DNA of 56,344 nucleotides, taken from assembly GCA_947629905.1 (NCBI GenBank), contig CANRFM010000014.1:1-56344 (forward strand), written 5' to 3'. Each line of letters begins with the position of its first letter. The stretch's first letter is position 1. This document shows, one piece after another, positions 8,374 to 16,711 of the stretch. A model generated the notes under the pieces. The model worked only from the letters and a program-made list of their open reading frames with translations. It was not told the origin of the DNA and searched no databases. A program made the translations under genes and the position numbers. This DNA is from an uncultured Clostridia bacterium. Lineage in GTDB: Bacteria > Bacillota > Clostridia > Oscillospirales > Ruminococcaceae.

Positions 8374-9339
8374 ATGAACCTGAATGTAATCTTCGGCAGC
8401 GCACTTGCTGTCGGTACGGCTGCTGCGATCGGCGGTGCGTACAAACTCTTCAACAGCGTCATCCCCCGGCAGGACGGCGTGAAAGTGGACATGAGCGAAA
8501 TGGCAGACATGGCAAAGTGGGAGGAATATAAAAAGATCATCTACCCCCGCAAGGAATGGCTGCTTGCCCGTCCCAATGAACAGGTGAAGATCCTTACGCA
8601 GGACGGGCTCACACTCCGGGCGCACTACTTCCCCTGCGACACGCCGTCCCGGAAGTTCGTCATCACGTTCCACGGCTACACCAGCAAGGGACTGAGCGAT
8701 TATGCGGCACTCTCCAAATTCTACCTCGACAACGGCTACAACTGTCTCATCACCGACCTGCGGGCGCATGGGGACAGTGACGGCGCATACTGCGGTTTCG
8801 GCATTTTGGATCGGTATGACTGCATGGGCTGGATCCGCTATCTGATCGAGCGGTTCGGGAATGATATTCAGATCGTGCTGCACGGCGATTCCATGGGGGC
8901 GACAACGATCCTGATGACGACCGGCTTTGCGGAAGTGCCGGAAGCGGTCAAGTGTCTGGTCGCAGACTGCGCCTTTACTTCGCCGTATGCCGTATTCGCC
9001 CACATCCTGAAACGGGACTACCACCTGCCGCCCTTCCCGGTGATGAGCCTGACGAATGCAATGTGCCGGAAAAAGGCGGGCTACGGTTTTCAGGAATATT
9101 CCACGCTGAAAGCCATGGAAGTCAACACACGCCCGGTGCTGTTCGTGCACGGCGGGGATGACCGTTTTGTACCGCCGGAAATGACCTACGAGAACTACAA
9201 CGCCTGTCATGCACCCAAGGAACTCCTGATCGTCGAGGGCGCAGGACACGGCGCAAGCTATTACGAGAATACCGCCCTGTACGAGGAAAAGCTCTCCGCT
9301 TTCCTGCATACATGGGTACGTGAGGAGGGAACGACATGA
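8374..9339 (+). CDS. Alpha/beta hydrolase (thioesterase-like or serine peptidase-like)
   Basis: A 321-residue hydrolase with an N-terminal hydrophobic anchor or signal-like segment (about residues 4-22). The catalytic triad is visible: nucleophile in HGDSMGA (Ser173), acid in GGDDRFVP (Asp262 or 263) and His292 in GAGHGAS. HGYTSKG near residue 100 supplies the oxyanion region. The start at 8374 has AAAGGAG upstream. The gene overlaps the condensation-domain gene by 4 bp, so it is translationally coupled to it. A role in releasing or trimming a carrier-bound or membrane product is inferred from context; family membership alone does not show it. Confidence 0.87.
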   Translation: MNLNVIFGSALAVGTAAAIGGAYKLFNSVIPRQDGVKVDMSEMADMAKWEEYKKIIYPRKEWLLARPNEQVKILTQDGLTLRAHYFPCDTPSRKFVITFHGYTSKGLSDYAALSKFYLDNGYNCLITDLRAHGDSDGAYCGFGILDRYDCMGWIRYLIERFGNDIQIVLHGDSMGATTILMTTGFAEVPEAVKCLVADCAFTSPYAVFAHILKRDYHLPPFPVMSLTNAMCRKKAGYGFQEYSTLKAMEVNTRPVLFVHGGDDRFVPPEMTYENYNACHAPKELLIVEGAGHGASYYENTALYEEKLSAFLHTWVREEGTT

Positions 9340-10748
9340 AAGAATTTACCGTGAACGGTGCCGTCCTGCAATGCTATCCGCTGACGGCTGCGCAGCGGCT
9401 GCATAATTATACCGTCAAGTACTGCCCGTTTCACCAGATACTCAATATCGGTTCGGGGCTGTATATCCAGATGGAGACCGACTTCGACCTGCTCCGGGAG
9501 GCGATTTATGTAGCGTATGAACGCTTCGACTGTATGCGCCTGCGCTTCCTGAAAGATACCGATGATACCGTCTACCAGTACCTTGTCCCCACGGAGGACA
9601 GGGAGATCCCGTTCCGGGATTTTTCAAGCTGGCAGGAAGAGGATGTCAAGCGGGAACTGGAGGGCTGGACGAAAATTCCGTTCAAGCGTTTTCACTCCCC
9701 CATGAATCAGGTCGTGATGATCAAGCTGCCGGACGGGTATAACGGCATTTACCTGAAAGCCGACCATATGACCATGGATTCGAGCTCTGTCATTTCTTTC
9801 TACCGGGATGTACTGGAGATCTACTGCGCCAAAAAATACGGCAGGGCATTCCCGAAACCCATGCAGTCCTATATTCAGGCACTGGAAAAAGACCTTGCCT
9901 ACGAGGATAATTCCCCTGCCCGCAAAAAGGACGAGGCATTCTGGATGGAGCAGATCACCTGCGAGAATGAACCCATGTACACCGACTTCAACGGCATGGG
10001 ACGGCTTATCACACAGCGCCGGGAGAACAACAACCCCGATCAGCGCAGTGCCGTGGTCGTTTCCGTCAACCCGGAGGCTTCCATTTCCGTCTATTCCCTC
10101 GAAAAAGAACCGTCCGACCAGTTAATGCACTTCTGCGAGGAGAACCGCATTCCCATGGTCTGCCTGTTGCTGATGGGGCTGCGCACCACGCTTTCCAAAT
10201 TCAACAACAACGAAAAGGACGTTTCCATTAAAAGCTGTGTTGCCCGCCGGGGTACACTGCTTGAGAAGCGTTCCGGCGGCACACGGATCCACTTCTTCCC
10301 GCTGCGGACGATCATCGAACCGGAGACGACTTTCATGGATGCCCTGAAGATCATTCAGGCAGAGCAGAACCGCCTGTTCCGCCATGCGAATTTCGACCCG
10401 ATCGAGTACACCATGCGCCGCTCCCGCTACCGCAAATTCCGCCCCGGTGAGAGCTACGAGAGTATCAGCCTGACCTATCAGCCGCTCACCCTCAAGAGCA
10501 CGGACGAGAGCGTGCCGGACATTCCCTACAAGAGCCACTGGTACTCGAACGGTGTCGCAGCACAGCCGCTTTACCTGACAGTCATGCACCGGGTAGAGGA
10601 TAACGGGCTGAATTTCAGCTTTGAGTACCGCAAAGATGCCGTCACGGACTACGAAATGGAGTACCTGTACTACTACCTGTGCCGGGTACTGTTCCGGGGT
10701 ATCGAAAACAGCAGCCGCACGGTCGGCGAAATATTAGATATGATCTAA
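9336..10748 (+). CDS. Free-standing condensation-domain protein
   Basis: A 470-residue protein of the NRPS condensation/acyltransferase superfamily. It opens with YPLTAAQRLHNY, the usual first motif. The HHxxxDG active-site motif appears as DHMTMDS at 143-149: the second His (144) and the Asp (148) are kept, the first His is Asp and the Gly is Ser. The rest spans the second chloramphenicol-acetyltransferase-like lobe. It is encoded between a hydrolase and a carrier protein, with no fused adenylation or carrier domain. It probably joins an acyl or aminoacyl group from the carrier to an unknown acceptor. Confidence 0.8.
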   Translation: MKEFTVNGAVLQCYPLTAAQRLHNYTVKYCPFHQILNIGSGLYIQMETDFDLLREAIYVAYERFDCMRLRFLKDTDDTVYQYLVPTEDREIPFRDFSSWQEEDVKRELEGWTKIPFKRFHSPMNQVVMIKLPDGYNGIYLKADHMTMDSSSVISFYRDVLEIYCAKKYGRAFPKPMQSYIQALEKDLAYEDNSPARKKDEAFWMEQITCENEPMYTDFNGMGRLITQRRENNNPDQRSAVVVSVNPEASISVYSLEKEPSDQLMHFCEENRIPMVCLLLMGLRTTLSKFNNNEKDVSIKSCVARRGTLLEKRSGGTRIHFFPLRTIIEPETTFMDALKIIQAEQNRLFRHANFDPIEYTMRRSRYRKFRPGESYESISLTYQPLTLKSTDESVPDIPYKSHWYSNGVAAQPLYLTVMHRVEDNGLNFSFEYRKDAVTDYEMEYLYYYLCRVLFRGIENSSRTVGEILDMI

Positions 10749-10760
10749 GGAGGAACTGTC

Positions 10761-10991
10761 ATGTTAGAAACATTCAAGAAACTGATCTGCGACTATGTGG
10801 AAGTAGAGCCGGATGAAATTACAGAGGATTCCCGGTTTATTGAGGATCTGCACTTTAATTCCTATGATTTTGTAGATTTTCTGGGTGCACTGGAAACGGA
10901 ACTGGACATTACCGTGGACGAGCAGGAAATTCTGGAACTGCACACGGTCGGCGATGCCATTGCCTACGTCAAAAAGCTGAAAGGAGAATGA
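10761..10991 (+). CDS. Acyl/peptidyl carrier protein
   Basis: A 76-residue carrier protein. Ser34 in EDLHFNSYDFVDFLG is the expected 4'-phosphopantetheine attachment site; the usual DSL is replaced by NSY. The acidic four-helix pattern is typical. It lies 12 nt after the condensation gene and 1 nt before the ligase gene, with GGAGG before its ATG. It is the likely dedicated carrier of this cassette and not the fatty-acid ACP, since no fab genes surround it. Confidence 0.9.
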   Translation: MLETFKKLICDYVEVEPDEITEDSRFIEDLHFNSYDFVDFLGALETELDITVDEQEILELHTVGDAIAYVKKLKGE

Positions 10992-10992
10992 C

Positions 10993-12537
10993 ATGGAAAG
11001 ATCCGATGTCAGAACGCTGCGTGACCTGATCCTCTGCTCGGCGAAAGAATACGGGGACAAGACCTTTCTGAAAGAGCGTGCCGGGAAGGAAGTCCTTTCC
11101 CATTCGCACAACGACCTGAAAAACGATGCCCTCCGGTTGGTGAGCTTTTTGCGGGGGAAAGGGCTGCACCGGGTCCATGCGGCAGTGACCGGACCGACCT
11201 GCTACTGCTATCTGGTGAGCTATTTCGGGACGGTCATGAGCGATAATGTCATTGTACCGCTCGATGCACAGCTTGGTGCAGAAGACCTGACCGACCACCT
11301 GCAAAGGTCGGATGCGGAAGTATTTTTCTACGACAAGCGCCATGCCGCCATGCTGCCGGACATTCAGGCAAACTGCCCGAAGATACACACCTGTATTGCA
11401 TGGGATGAGACCGCAGAGGGTCTGACACTTGCGCAGATCTTGGCGGAAAATCCGGTTTCTGGTGAGGAGATCGCCATTGACCCGGCTTCCTGCGCTGCCA
11501 TTCTCTACACGTCCGGCACGACCGGGAAAAGCAAGGGCGTGATGCTGCGGCATTCCAACCTGATCGACAACACCATGTGTCAGGACAACGAAAGCACCCC
11601 GGAGGACAGCCTGCTGACCGTGCTGCCGATCCATCACGTGTACTGCTTTACGTGTGATATTCTGCTGTCTTTGCGGTATGGCACGACGGTATGCGTGAAT
11701 GATTCCATGCTGCACATTGCGCAGAATTTAGCCTTTTTCAAGCCGACTACCTTGCTGCTTGTGCCCATGATCGCCGAGACGATCTATAAAAAGATACGGG
11801 CAGCAGCACAGGCAAAGCCGGAGATCCCCATTGCAGCGATCGCCCAGAATGTGTTCGGCGGCAACCTGAAAGTCATTTACAGCGGCGGTGCTTACCTGAA
11901 TCCGGAATTAGCGGAGATCTACCGTTCGTTCGGGTTCATCATGGCGCAGGGCTACGGTATGACGGAGTGTTCCCCCCGCATTTCCACGGCAAGCCGGGAG
12001 ATCGTGACACAGGCAGATGTCGGGCAGGTCGTCAACGGCTGCACCGTGAAGATCGTGGACGGGGAAATTACGGTCAAAAGCCCCTCTGTCATGATGGGCT
12101 ACTACAAAAACCCGGAAGCGACCGCCGAAGCCCTCACGGAGGACGGTTGGCTGCGGACGGGCGATCTGGGCTATGTGAACGAACAGAACCGCCTGTTCAT
12201 CACGGGCAGGAAGAAGAACCTCATCATTTTGGCGAACGGCGAAAATGTTTCCCCCGAAGAACTGGAGAACAAGTTTGCCGGGGTAGATTTTGCTGCCGAA
12301 GTGCTGGTCTATGCGGAGGATGACCTGATCTGCGCCGAGATACTGCCCGCACCGGATTTTGTGGCAGCCGGGGGAGATGCTGCCGCTGCGCTGATCGAGT
12401 TCACGGACAAGTGCAATAAGACATTGCCGCCCGCCAAGGCAATTCACCGTCTGCGCATCCGGGATACAGAATTTGACAAGACACCCTCCAAAAAAATCAA
12501 GCGGCAGCAGACTACACAGGGGAAACTCATCAGATAG
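10993..12537 (+). CDS. AMP-forming acyl/aminoacyl ligase (adenylation enzyme)
   Basis: A 514-residue ANL-superfamily enzyme. Visible core motifs are ILYTSGTTGKSKGVML (phosphate loop), GYGMTECSP, TGDLG, ITGRKKNLIILANGENVSP and the C-terminal TPSKKIKR with the catalytic Lys. It should activate a carboxylic acid with ATP and load it onto the carrier encoded directly upstream. Annotation pipelines would probably call it a long-chain acyl-CoA synthetase. Whether the substrate is a fatty acid or an amino acid cannot be told by eye. It is the last gene of the cassette. Confidence 0.88.
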   Translation: MERSDVRTLRDLILCSAKEYGDKTFLKERAGKEVLSHSHNDLKNDALRLVSFLRGKGLHRVHAAVTGPTCYCYLVSYFGTVMSDNVIVPLDAQLGAEDLTDHLQRSDAEVFFYDKRHAAMLPDIQANCPKIHTCIAWDETAEGLTLAQILAENPVSGEEIAIDPASCAAILYTSGTTGKSKGVMLRHSNLIDNTMCQDNESTPEDSLLTVLPIHHVYCFTCDILLSLRYGTTVCVNDSMLHIAQNLAFFKPTTLLLVPMIAETIYKKIRAAAQAKPEIPIAAIAQNVFGGNLKVIYSGGAYLNPELAEIYRSFGFIMAQGYGMTECSPRISTASREIVTQADVGQVVNGCTVKIVDGEITVKSPSVMMGYYKNPEATAEALTEDGWLRTGDLGYVNEQNRLFITGRKKNLIILANGENVSPEELENKFAGVDFAAEVLVYAEDDLICAEILPAPDFVAAGGDAAAALIEFTDKCNKTLPPAKAIHRLRIRDTEFDKTPSKKIKRQQTTQGKLIR

Positions 12538-12539
12538 GC

Positions 12540-12585
12540 GACCTCTCTGTCGGCGTAGCCGACATCTCCCCTTTCAGGGGAGACT
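12540..12585 (+). repeat. Intergenic repeat family B, third copy
   Basis: It starts two bases after the ligase stop codon. CTGTCGGCGTAGCCGACA and ATCTCCCC-TTTTCA-GGGGAGA give two stem-loops matching the copies at 3638-3787. A CGGCAGCCTGCCG palindrome follows. Its place suggests it may also terminate the cassette transcript. Confidence 0.8.
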
Positions 12586-12601
12586 GACGGCAGCCTGCCG
12601 C

Positions 12602-12630
12602 TTGCTTTTTTTCAAACTTTGTGGTATACT
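12602..12630 (+). promoter_or_regulatory. Promoter of the PIN/NYN-like gene
   Basis: TTGCTT (12602-12607) and TATACT (12625-12630) have a 17-bp spacer, about 49 nt before the start codon. Confidence 0.6.
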
Positions 12631-12678
12631 ATTAGTAGGCGGCAATGCTGCCGTACTATCGCAAAGGAGGTGAAACCA

Positions 12679-13509
12679 ATGGCAATCTATCTGGTGGACT
12701 ACGAAAATGTCTACATCGAGGGCTTACAGGGTATGGAACGGCTCACCGGAGCGGACAAGCTCCACATCTTCTATACCCAGAACCGCTGCGGACTGACGTT
12801 CGGGCTGTATGAACAGCTGATCGCCTGTCAGGCACAGGTGCAGCTCAACGAAGTCGCTGTCAGTCTGAAAAACAGCGACCCGGTCAAGAATGCGCTGGAC
12901 ATCCAGCTCATGATGTTCACCGGCTACCTCATCGGCGCTCATGCATCGGATGCGCTCTACATAGTCAGCAAGGATAAGGACTTCCTGTTGGGGACTGAAT
13001 TTTATGAGCGCTTCATCCGGCAGGAGGGGATCACATTGCAGATCGTTCCCTCTATCGAAGCTTCCCTCACTCCGGCTGAACCGGAAGCGGAAGAACCCGA
13101 ACCCGTACCGGATATTCCTCCCGAAATACAGGAATATCCCGGTCTTGCCGATGCCCTGCAAAGGGAACTGGATGTTCCGAGCTTTGCAGCGATCTGCGAC
13201 CTTTACGCAAAGCCGGAAGTACCGGAGAACGTAACAGAAAAGCTGCCCCTTTTCCCCGAACCGGCGGAGGAAGCCCCCCTGTTTACCGTGCAGTATTTCA
13301 ACACCGTCCGCAACTTGCTGGGCAAGACAGCGGACGAGGAGACGGTCAGCCGTGTCTGCGAAATGATCTCTGTTTCCGACACGCTGGTAGACTTCAACAA
13401 TGCCCTTGCCCGCTATTACCATGACGGACAGCGTGCCAAGGTCGTCTACCACAAGTTCAAGTCCCGCTTTGAGGATCTGCGGCATCTTGCAAGAGCAGGC
13501 AGGAAATAA
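12679..13509 (+). CDS. PIN/NYN-like domain protein
   Basis: A 276-residue protein. Residues 1-120 look like a PIN/NYN-type nuclease fold: the opening AIYLVDYENVYIEG and later ASDALYIVSKDKDFL supply the acidic residues expected for metal binding. The middle is rich in Pro and Glu (about residues 132-155). The C-terminal part is helical and unassigned. AAAGGAGGTG precedes the ATG. RNA cleavage is an inference from the fold. It stands alone between a promoter and a terminator. Confidence 0.75.
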   Translation: MAIYLVDYENVYIEGLQGMERLTGADKLHIFYTQNRCGLTFGLYEQLIACQAQVQLNEVAVSLKNSDPVKNALDIQLMMFTGYLIGAHASDALYIVSKDKDFLLGTEFYERFIRQEGITLQIVPSIEASLTPAEPEAEEPEPVPDIPPEIQEYPGLADALQRELDVPSFAAICDLYAKPEVPENVTEKLPLFPEPAEEAPLFTVQYFNTVRNLLGKTADEETVSRVCEMISVSDTLVDFNNALARYYHDGQRAKVVYHKFKSRFEDLRHLARAGRK

Positions 13510-13517
13510 TTCCCGTC

Positions 13518-13551
13518 AAAAGGCTCCGGACATGGATCCGGAGCCTTTTTT
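13518..13551 (+). terminator. Rho-independent terminator after the PIN/NYN-like gene
   Basis: AAAGGCTCCGGA pairs with TCCGGAGCCTTT around a 6-nt loop, and the stem is followed by a T run. Confidence 0.9.
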
Positions 13552-13570
13552 CGTCTGAATAACAAAATCC

Positions 13571-13599
13571 TTGACAATGTGCGCAAAATATGGTACAAT
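13571..13599 (+). promoter_or_regulatory. Promoter of the zinc-ribbon membrane protein
   Basis: TTGACA (13571-13576), 17 bp, TACAAT (13594-13599), ending about 32 nt before the ATG. Confidence 0.85.
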
Positions 13600-13631
13600 A
13601 AAGTATCTTATTTACCGAAAGGGGCGTTTTT

Positions 13632-14273
13632 ATGTTTTGTACCAAGTGCGGCGCACAGATACCGGACGGCAGCGCACACTGTACCCAATGCGGTGCAGAT
13701 CTCACACAGTCCGGACAACAACCGCAGGGTGTTCCTGCCGTTCAGCCGGGTGTTCCCGCTGCCCAGCCAGCTGCGGGCGGTATCACCAAACGGCTTGTCG
13801 CCAAGATCGCATTGGTGGTGTCGCTGATCTGCTTCTTCTTCCCGTTCGTGACAGTCTCCTGTACCTATACCGGGGAAGCAACTAAATCTACTTACAGCGG
13901 CTTTGAACTGATGACGAAGATCGGAGCGGACGATGATGAACTGTTTGAAAGCGGCTCGGCGGATGCAGATGACTACAGTGTCAATGTGTTCCTGATCGTC
14001 GCCTTTGCCAGCAGTGCATTGGCTCTGGTGCTCCTGCTCGTCAAAATAAGCGGCAAAGCACCGGGCATTCTCTGTACGATCTCTGCCGTGTCTCTGCTTC
14101 TGTTCATGGCAAGCTTCAAGCTCTACTACCATTTCAACGAACTGGAGGAGTACGCAAAATATGTCGAGGTCGAAAACCGGTTCGGGATCTTCCTATGCCT
14201 GATCTGCGTAATTTTGGCGGCGATACTATCGTTTCTGGATAAAAAGAAAAAACCTGCGACCACTTCCACATAA
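13632..14273 (+). CDS. Zinc-ribbon membrane protein
   Basis: A 213-residue protein with an N-terminal zinc ribbon (MFCTKCGAQIPDGSAHCTQCG), a Pro/Gln-rich linker and about four hydrophobic segments from residue 55 on. A predicted extracytoplasmic loop lies between the first two. Proteins of this kind are common in clostridia and have no agreed function. AAAGGGGC precedes the ATG. It is a single-gene unit with its own promoter and terminator. Confidence 0.82.
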   Translation: MFCTKCGAQIPDGSAHCTQCGADLTQSGQQPQGVPAVQPGVPAAQPAAGGITKRLVAKIALVVSLICFFFPFVTVSCTYTGEATKSTYSGFELMTKIGADDDELFESGSADADDYSVNVFLIVAFASSALALVLLLVKISGKAPGILCTISAVSLLLFMASFKLYYHFNELEEYAKYVEVENRFGIFLCLICVILAAILSFLDKKKKPATTST

Positions 14274-14277
14274 AACA

Positions 14278-14317
14278 AAAGCCCATATCCCGCCGCAAAC
14301 GGGGTATGGGCTTTTTG
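14278..14317. terminator. Bidirectional terminator
   Basis: AAAAGCCCATA and TATGGGCTTTTT form the stem around a GC-rich interior. T runs follow on both strands, so it can end both the zinc-ribbon gene and the minus-strand tRNA cluster. Confidence 0.85.
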
Positions 14318-14318
14318 T

Positions 14319-14395
14319 TGGCGCGCCTTATTGGACTCGAACCAATGGCTTACTGCTTAGAAGGCAGTTACTCTATCCAGCTGAGTTAAAGGCGC
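14319..14395 (-). tRNA. tRNA-Arg (UCU)
   Basis: On the minus strand a full cloverleaf is seen: acceptor GCGCCTT/AAGGCGC, anticodon stem ACTGC/GCAGT with loop CTTCTAA (anticodon TCT), T arm ATTGG-TTCGAGT-CCAAT, discriminator G and encoded CCA. Confidence 0.95.
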
Positions 14396-14398
14396 CTA

Positions 14399-14472
14399 TG
14401 GAGCGGATGACGGGAATCGAACCCGCATACTCAGCTTGGGAAGCTGATGCTCTACCACTAAACTACATCCGC
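14399..14472 (-). tRNA. tRNA-Gly (CCC)
   Basis: On the minus strand: acceptor GCGGATG/CATCCGC, anticodon stem TCAGC/GCTGA with loop TTCCCAA (anticodon CCC), T loop TTCGATT, discriminator T and encoded CCA. Confidence 0.95.
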
Positions 14473-14480
14473 AAAAAAGA

Positions 14481-14551
<71 letters not shown>

Positions 14552-14566
14552 ATGACTGCAATGTTT

Positions 14567-14595
14567 ATTATACCACATCTTCCCGGTTTTGTCAA
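14567..14595 (-). promoter_or_regulatory. Promoter of the tRNA cluster
   Basis: On the minus strand TTGACA (14590-14595), 17 bp, TATAAT (14567-14572), about 15 nt before the first tRNA. It is a perfect consensus. Confidence 0.9.
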
Positions 14596-14804
14596 GGGGT
14601 TTTCCGGATTTTTTTCTGCCACCCTGAACATGAACAAAATCTGAATATTTTGTAACAATTTGATGATTTTCCCAATCTTTCCGCCCTAAAATTGTTATAT
14701 AGATAGGAACGCAGGCAGAAAGCGGAAAGTTCACAAAAACTTTACAATTCCGCCCGCAATCGTGCCGCACCCGCACGTCATATAAAATAAAGGAGGATAT
14801 TTCT

Positions 14805-16496
14805 ATGCGCAAATCGATTTTCTTGGCGGCAGCCCTTGCGGCTGTCCTCTGCACAGCACCACTGCACACAGGTGCGCTCGAACCGCTGCCGCCGGATGTC
14901 TTTCCGGACATCTGGTATGGACCCGGCGATGTCACTATGGACGGTCAGCTCAACATTGCCGACTCTGTTCTGCTTCAGCAATATCTGCTCGGACAGGTCG
15001 AACTGACACCGGAGCAGATGCTGCTTGCGGACATGGACTTTGACGGGACGGTGGATATTTTTGACCTTGCCCTGCTGAAACAGGCGATCCTCGAACAGCA
15101 GAGCATTTACAGCAAGGCAGAATTTGTATCCCCGGACGGCAGTTACCGGATGGTCTTTTCCATGAAAACGAACTACAGACAGCAGACCGCTGTCACCGTC
15201 ACATGGTACGACCCGGACGGCGACACAGAACAAACCGACCACTTCTCCTACAATGGTACGGCAATTTCCGGAGAGGGCACATGGCTGAACGGCTTCACAT
15301 TCGGGGACGGGAATTATGCGATCGGGTGGAAAGAAGATGCCGTCTATGTACAGCTCCCGCCCGAACTGCCCACGGATGACGGCGCTCCGGTGGAAAAACT
15401 GAACTACCCGGACAGAACACGTGTGCCGCAGCAATTTACCGAACCGCTTAACTTTGAGGAAGCCCCGGAGATCAGCTCAGTGGACATTGCAACGGACTGC
15501 TACGGGGATATTGAGCGGAAAATGAACGTTACCCGCTCCGGGCACTGGATGGTCAACAATGCGGTCGGCATCGTGGGAACGGCATTTCAGGTGACGAAGA
15601 AAGACAGTATCGGGGCATACACCGTGACGCTGCACTACAACGAGGACGAACTCCGGTGGGTACCGGAAGGAAACCTCATCGTCCTTGCCTACCGGGATGA
15701 GGGGGTACAGATCTTTCAGGAGATCACCGACCTGAAACGGGACACCGAAGCCAACACGCTGACCTTTACCACGGATCAGGAGGGCTATTTCCTGTTGGCG
15801 GATGCGTATACCTGCAAGTGCTTCGGCAAAGTCAGCAAGGGTATGCCCTACGAGGTGGACGACATCACGCAGTATACGTCTGACTGGGAGCGTTCCGGGG
15901 CTTGCGGCGATCTGTTACAGCTTGCCGACAAGAACTGGGCAAAGGAAAACCTTGCCAACAGCACATTCACCGTTTCCAGTGTGCAGGAACTCGCAAGCGC
16001 CGTCTACTACATCAACGCCATGCAGTCGATCGAACACATCGTGCCGGGGCAGCGTTACAAGATCGTCCTTGCGGCAGATCTGGATCTGTCCGGCTACACA
16101 TGGTCGCCGGTTTCAGACGGTCTGAAAGAACTGGACGGCGGCGGACACACCATCAGCCACATGACCGTTACAGGCGGCTTTGCCGATCAGATCAGCGATG
16201 TTCTCTCTGTCCATGATGTTACCTTTACCGATGCGGATGTCAAGGGGCGGAACGCCGGCATTCTCGTGGGAAATGCCAGCTACCCGAGCACCATCACGCT
16301 GCAAAATGTCCATATACAGGGCAGTGTGGCATCCGGTAATGCTTTTGTCGGCAGCGGCAGCGCAGAAATAGAACTGACCGACTGCACGGCAGAGGTAATG
16401 ATCGGCGGTGAGCCGTACACCTACCCGCAAATGGAACTGACCGACTGCACGGCAGAGGTAATGATCGCCGGTGAGCCGTACACCTACCCGGAATAA
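14805..16496 (+). CDS. Secreted dockerin protein with a beta-helix-like C-terminus
   Basis: A 563-residue exported protein. A signal peptide (about residues 1-24) is followed directly by a type I dockerin (about 39-97) with two calcium loops, DVTMDGQLNIAD and DMDFDGTVDIFD. Dockerins bind cohesins of cellulosome-like complexes. The middle (about 100-380) has no recognisable catalytic motif. The end (about 420-520) resembles GLUG-type beta-helix repeats (ADLDLSGYTW, DGGGHTISHMTV). The last 42 residues are two nearly identical 21-residue units. AAAGGAGG precedes the ATG. No cell-wall sorting motif is seen, so anchoring would be through a cohesin. Confidence 0.85.
   Translation: MRKSIFLAAALAAVLCTAPLHTGALEPLPPDVFPDIWYGPGDVTMDGQLNIADSVLLQQYLLGQVELTPEQMLLADMDFDGTVDIFDLALLKQAILEQQSIYSKAEFVSPDGSYRMVFSMKTNYRQQTAVTVTWYDPDGDTEQTDHFSYNGTAISGEGTWLNGFTFGDGNYAIGWKEDAVYVQLPPELPTDDGAPVEKLNYPDRTRVPQQFTEPLNFEEAPEISSVDIATDCYGDIERKMNVTRSGHWMVNNAVGIVGTAFQVTKKDSIGAYTVTLHYNEDELRWVPEGNLIVLAYRDEGVQIFQEITDLKRDTEANTLTFTTDQEGYFLLADAYTCKCFGKVSKGMPYEVDDITQYTSDWERSGACGDLLQLADKNWAKENLANSTFTVSSVQELASAVYYINAMQSIEHIVPGQRYKIVLAADLDLSGYTWSPVSDGLKELDGGGHTISHMTVTGGFADQISDVLSVHDVTFTDADVKGRNAGILVGNASYPSTITLQNVHIQGSVASGNAFVGSGSAEIELTDCTAEVMIGGEPYTYPQMELTDCTAEVMIAGEPYTYPE
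16368..16493 (+). repeat. 63-bp tandem duplication at the end of the dockerin gene
   Basis: Units 16368-16430 and 16431-16493 are almost identical and in frame, each encoding 21 residues around ELTDCTAEVMI. The few differences suggest a recent duplication. Confidence 0.9.
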
Positions 16497-16596
16497 ACTT
16501 CAAGCCTGTATGCAAAAGTGAATCGGAAATACCTCTATCCTTTTTTCCGGAAATGTGCTATACTGAAACAAACGGCAGATTTTTCCGAAAAAGGAC

Positions 16597-16625
16597 TGGA
16601 CTTTTCCCGTAAAATGTGATATGCT
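16597..16625 (+). promoter_or_regulatory. Promoter of the ribbon-helix-helix gene
   Basis: TGGACT (16597-16602), 17 bp, TATGCT (16620-16625). About 60 bp upstream a related stretch (TTTTCCGGAAATGTGC then TATACT at 16559-16564) may be a second, weaker start. Confidence 0.5.
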
Positions 16626-16631
16626 ATAAGT

Positions 16632-16711
16632 AACACCGCAAAGGTGTTGTCTAATGCCGGAGAAACTGACCCGGAGGTGACAGCAGTCTGATATGGCAGT
16701 CTGCTCCGGCA
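16632..16711 (+). ncRNA. Structured leader over the start of the RHH gene
   Basis: A small hairpin AACACC-GCAAA-GGTGTT (16632-16648) is followed by a second stem TGCCGGAG/CTCCGGCA (16655-16662 with 16704-16711) that encloses both the GGAGGTG ribosome site and the ATG at 16693. This may restrict translation. It does not match a riboswitch class I can name. Confidence 0.4.

Noticed and set aside
8299-9309. Minus-strand open frame opposite the hydrolase gene
   Set aside because: The plus-strand frame has the catalytic triad, ribosome site and promoter. The minus frame has none of these.
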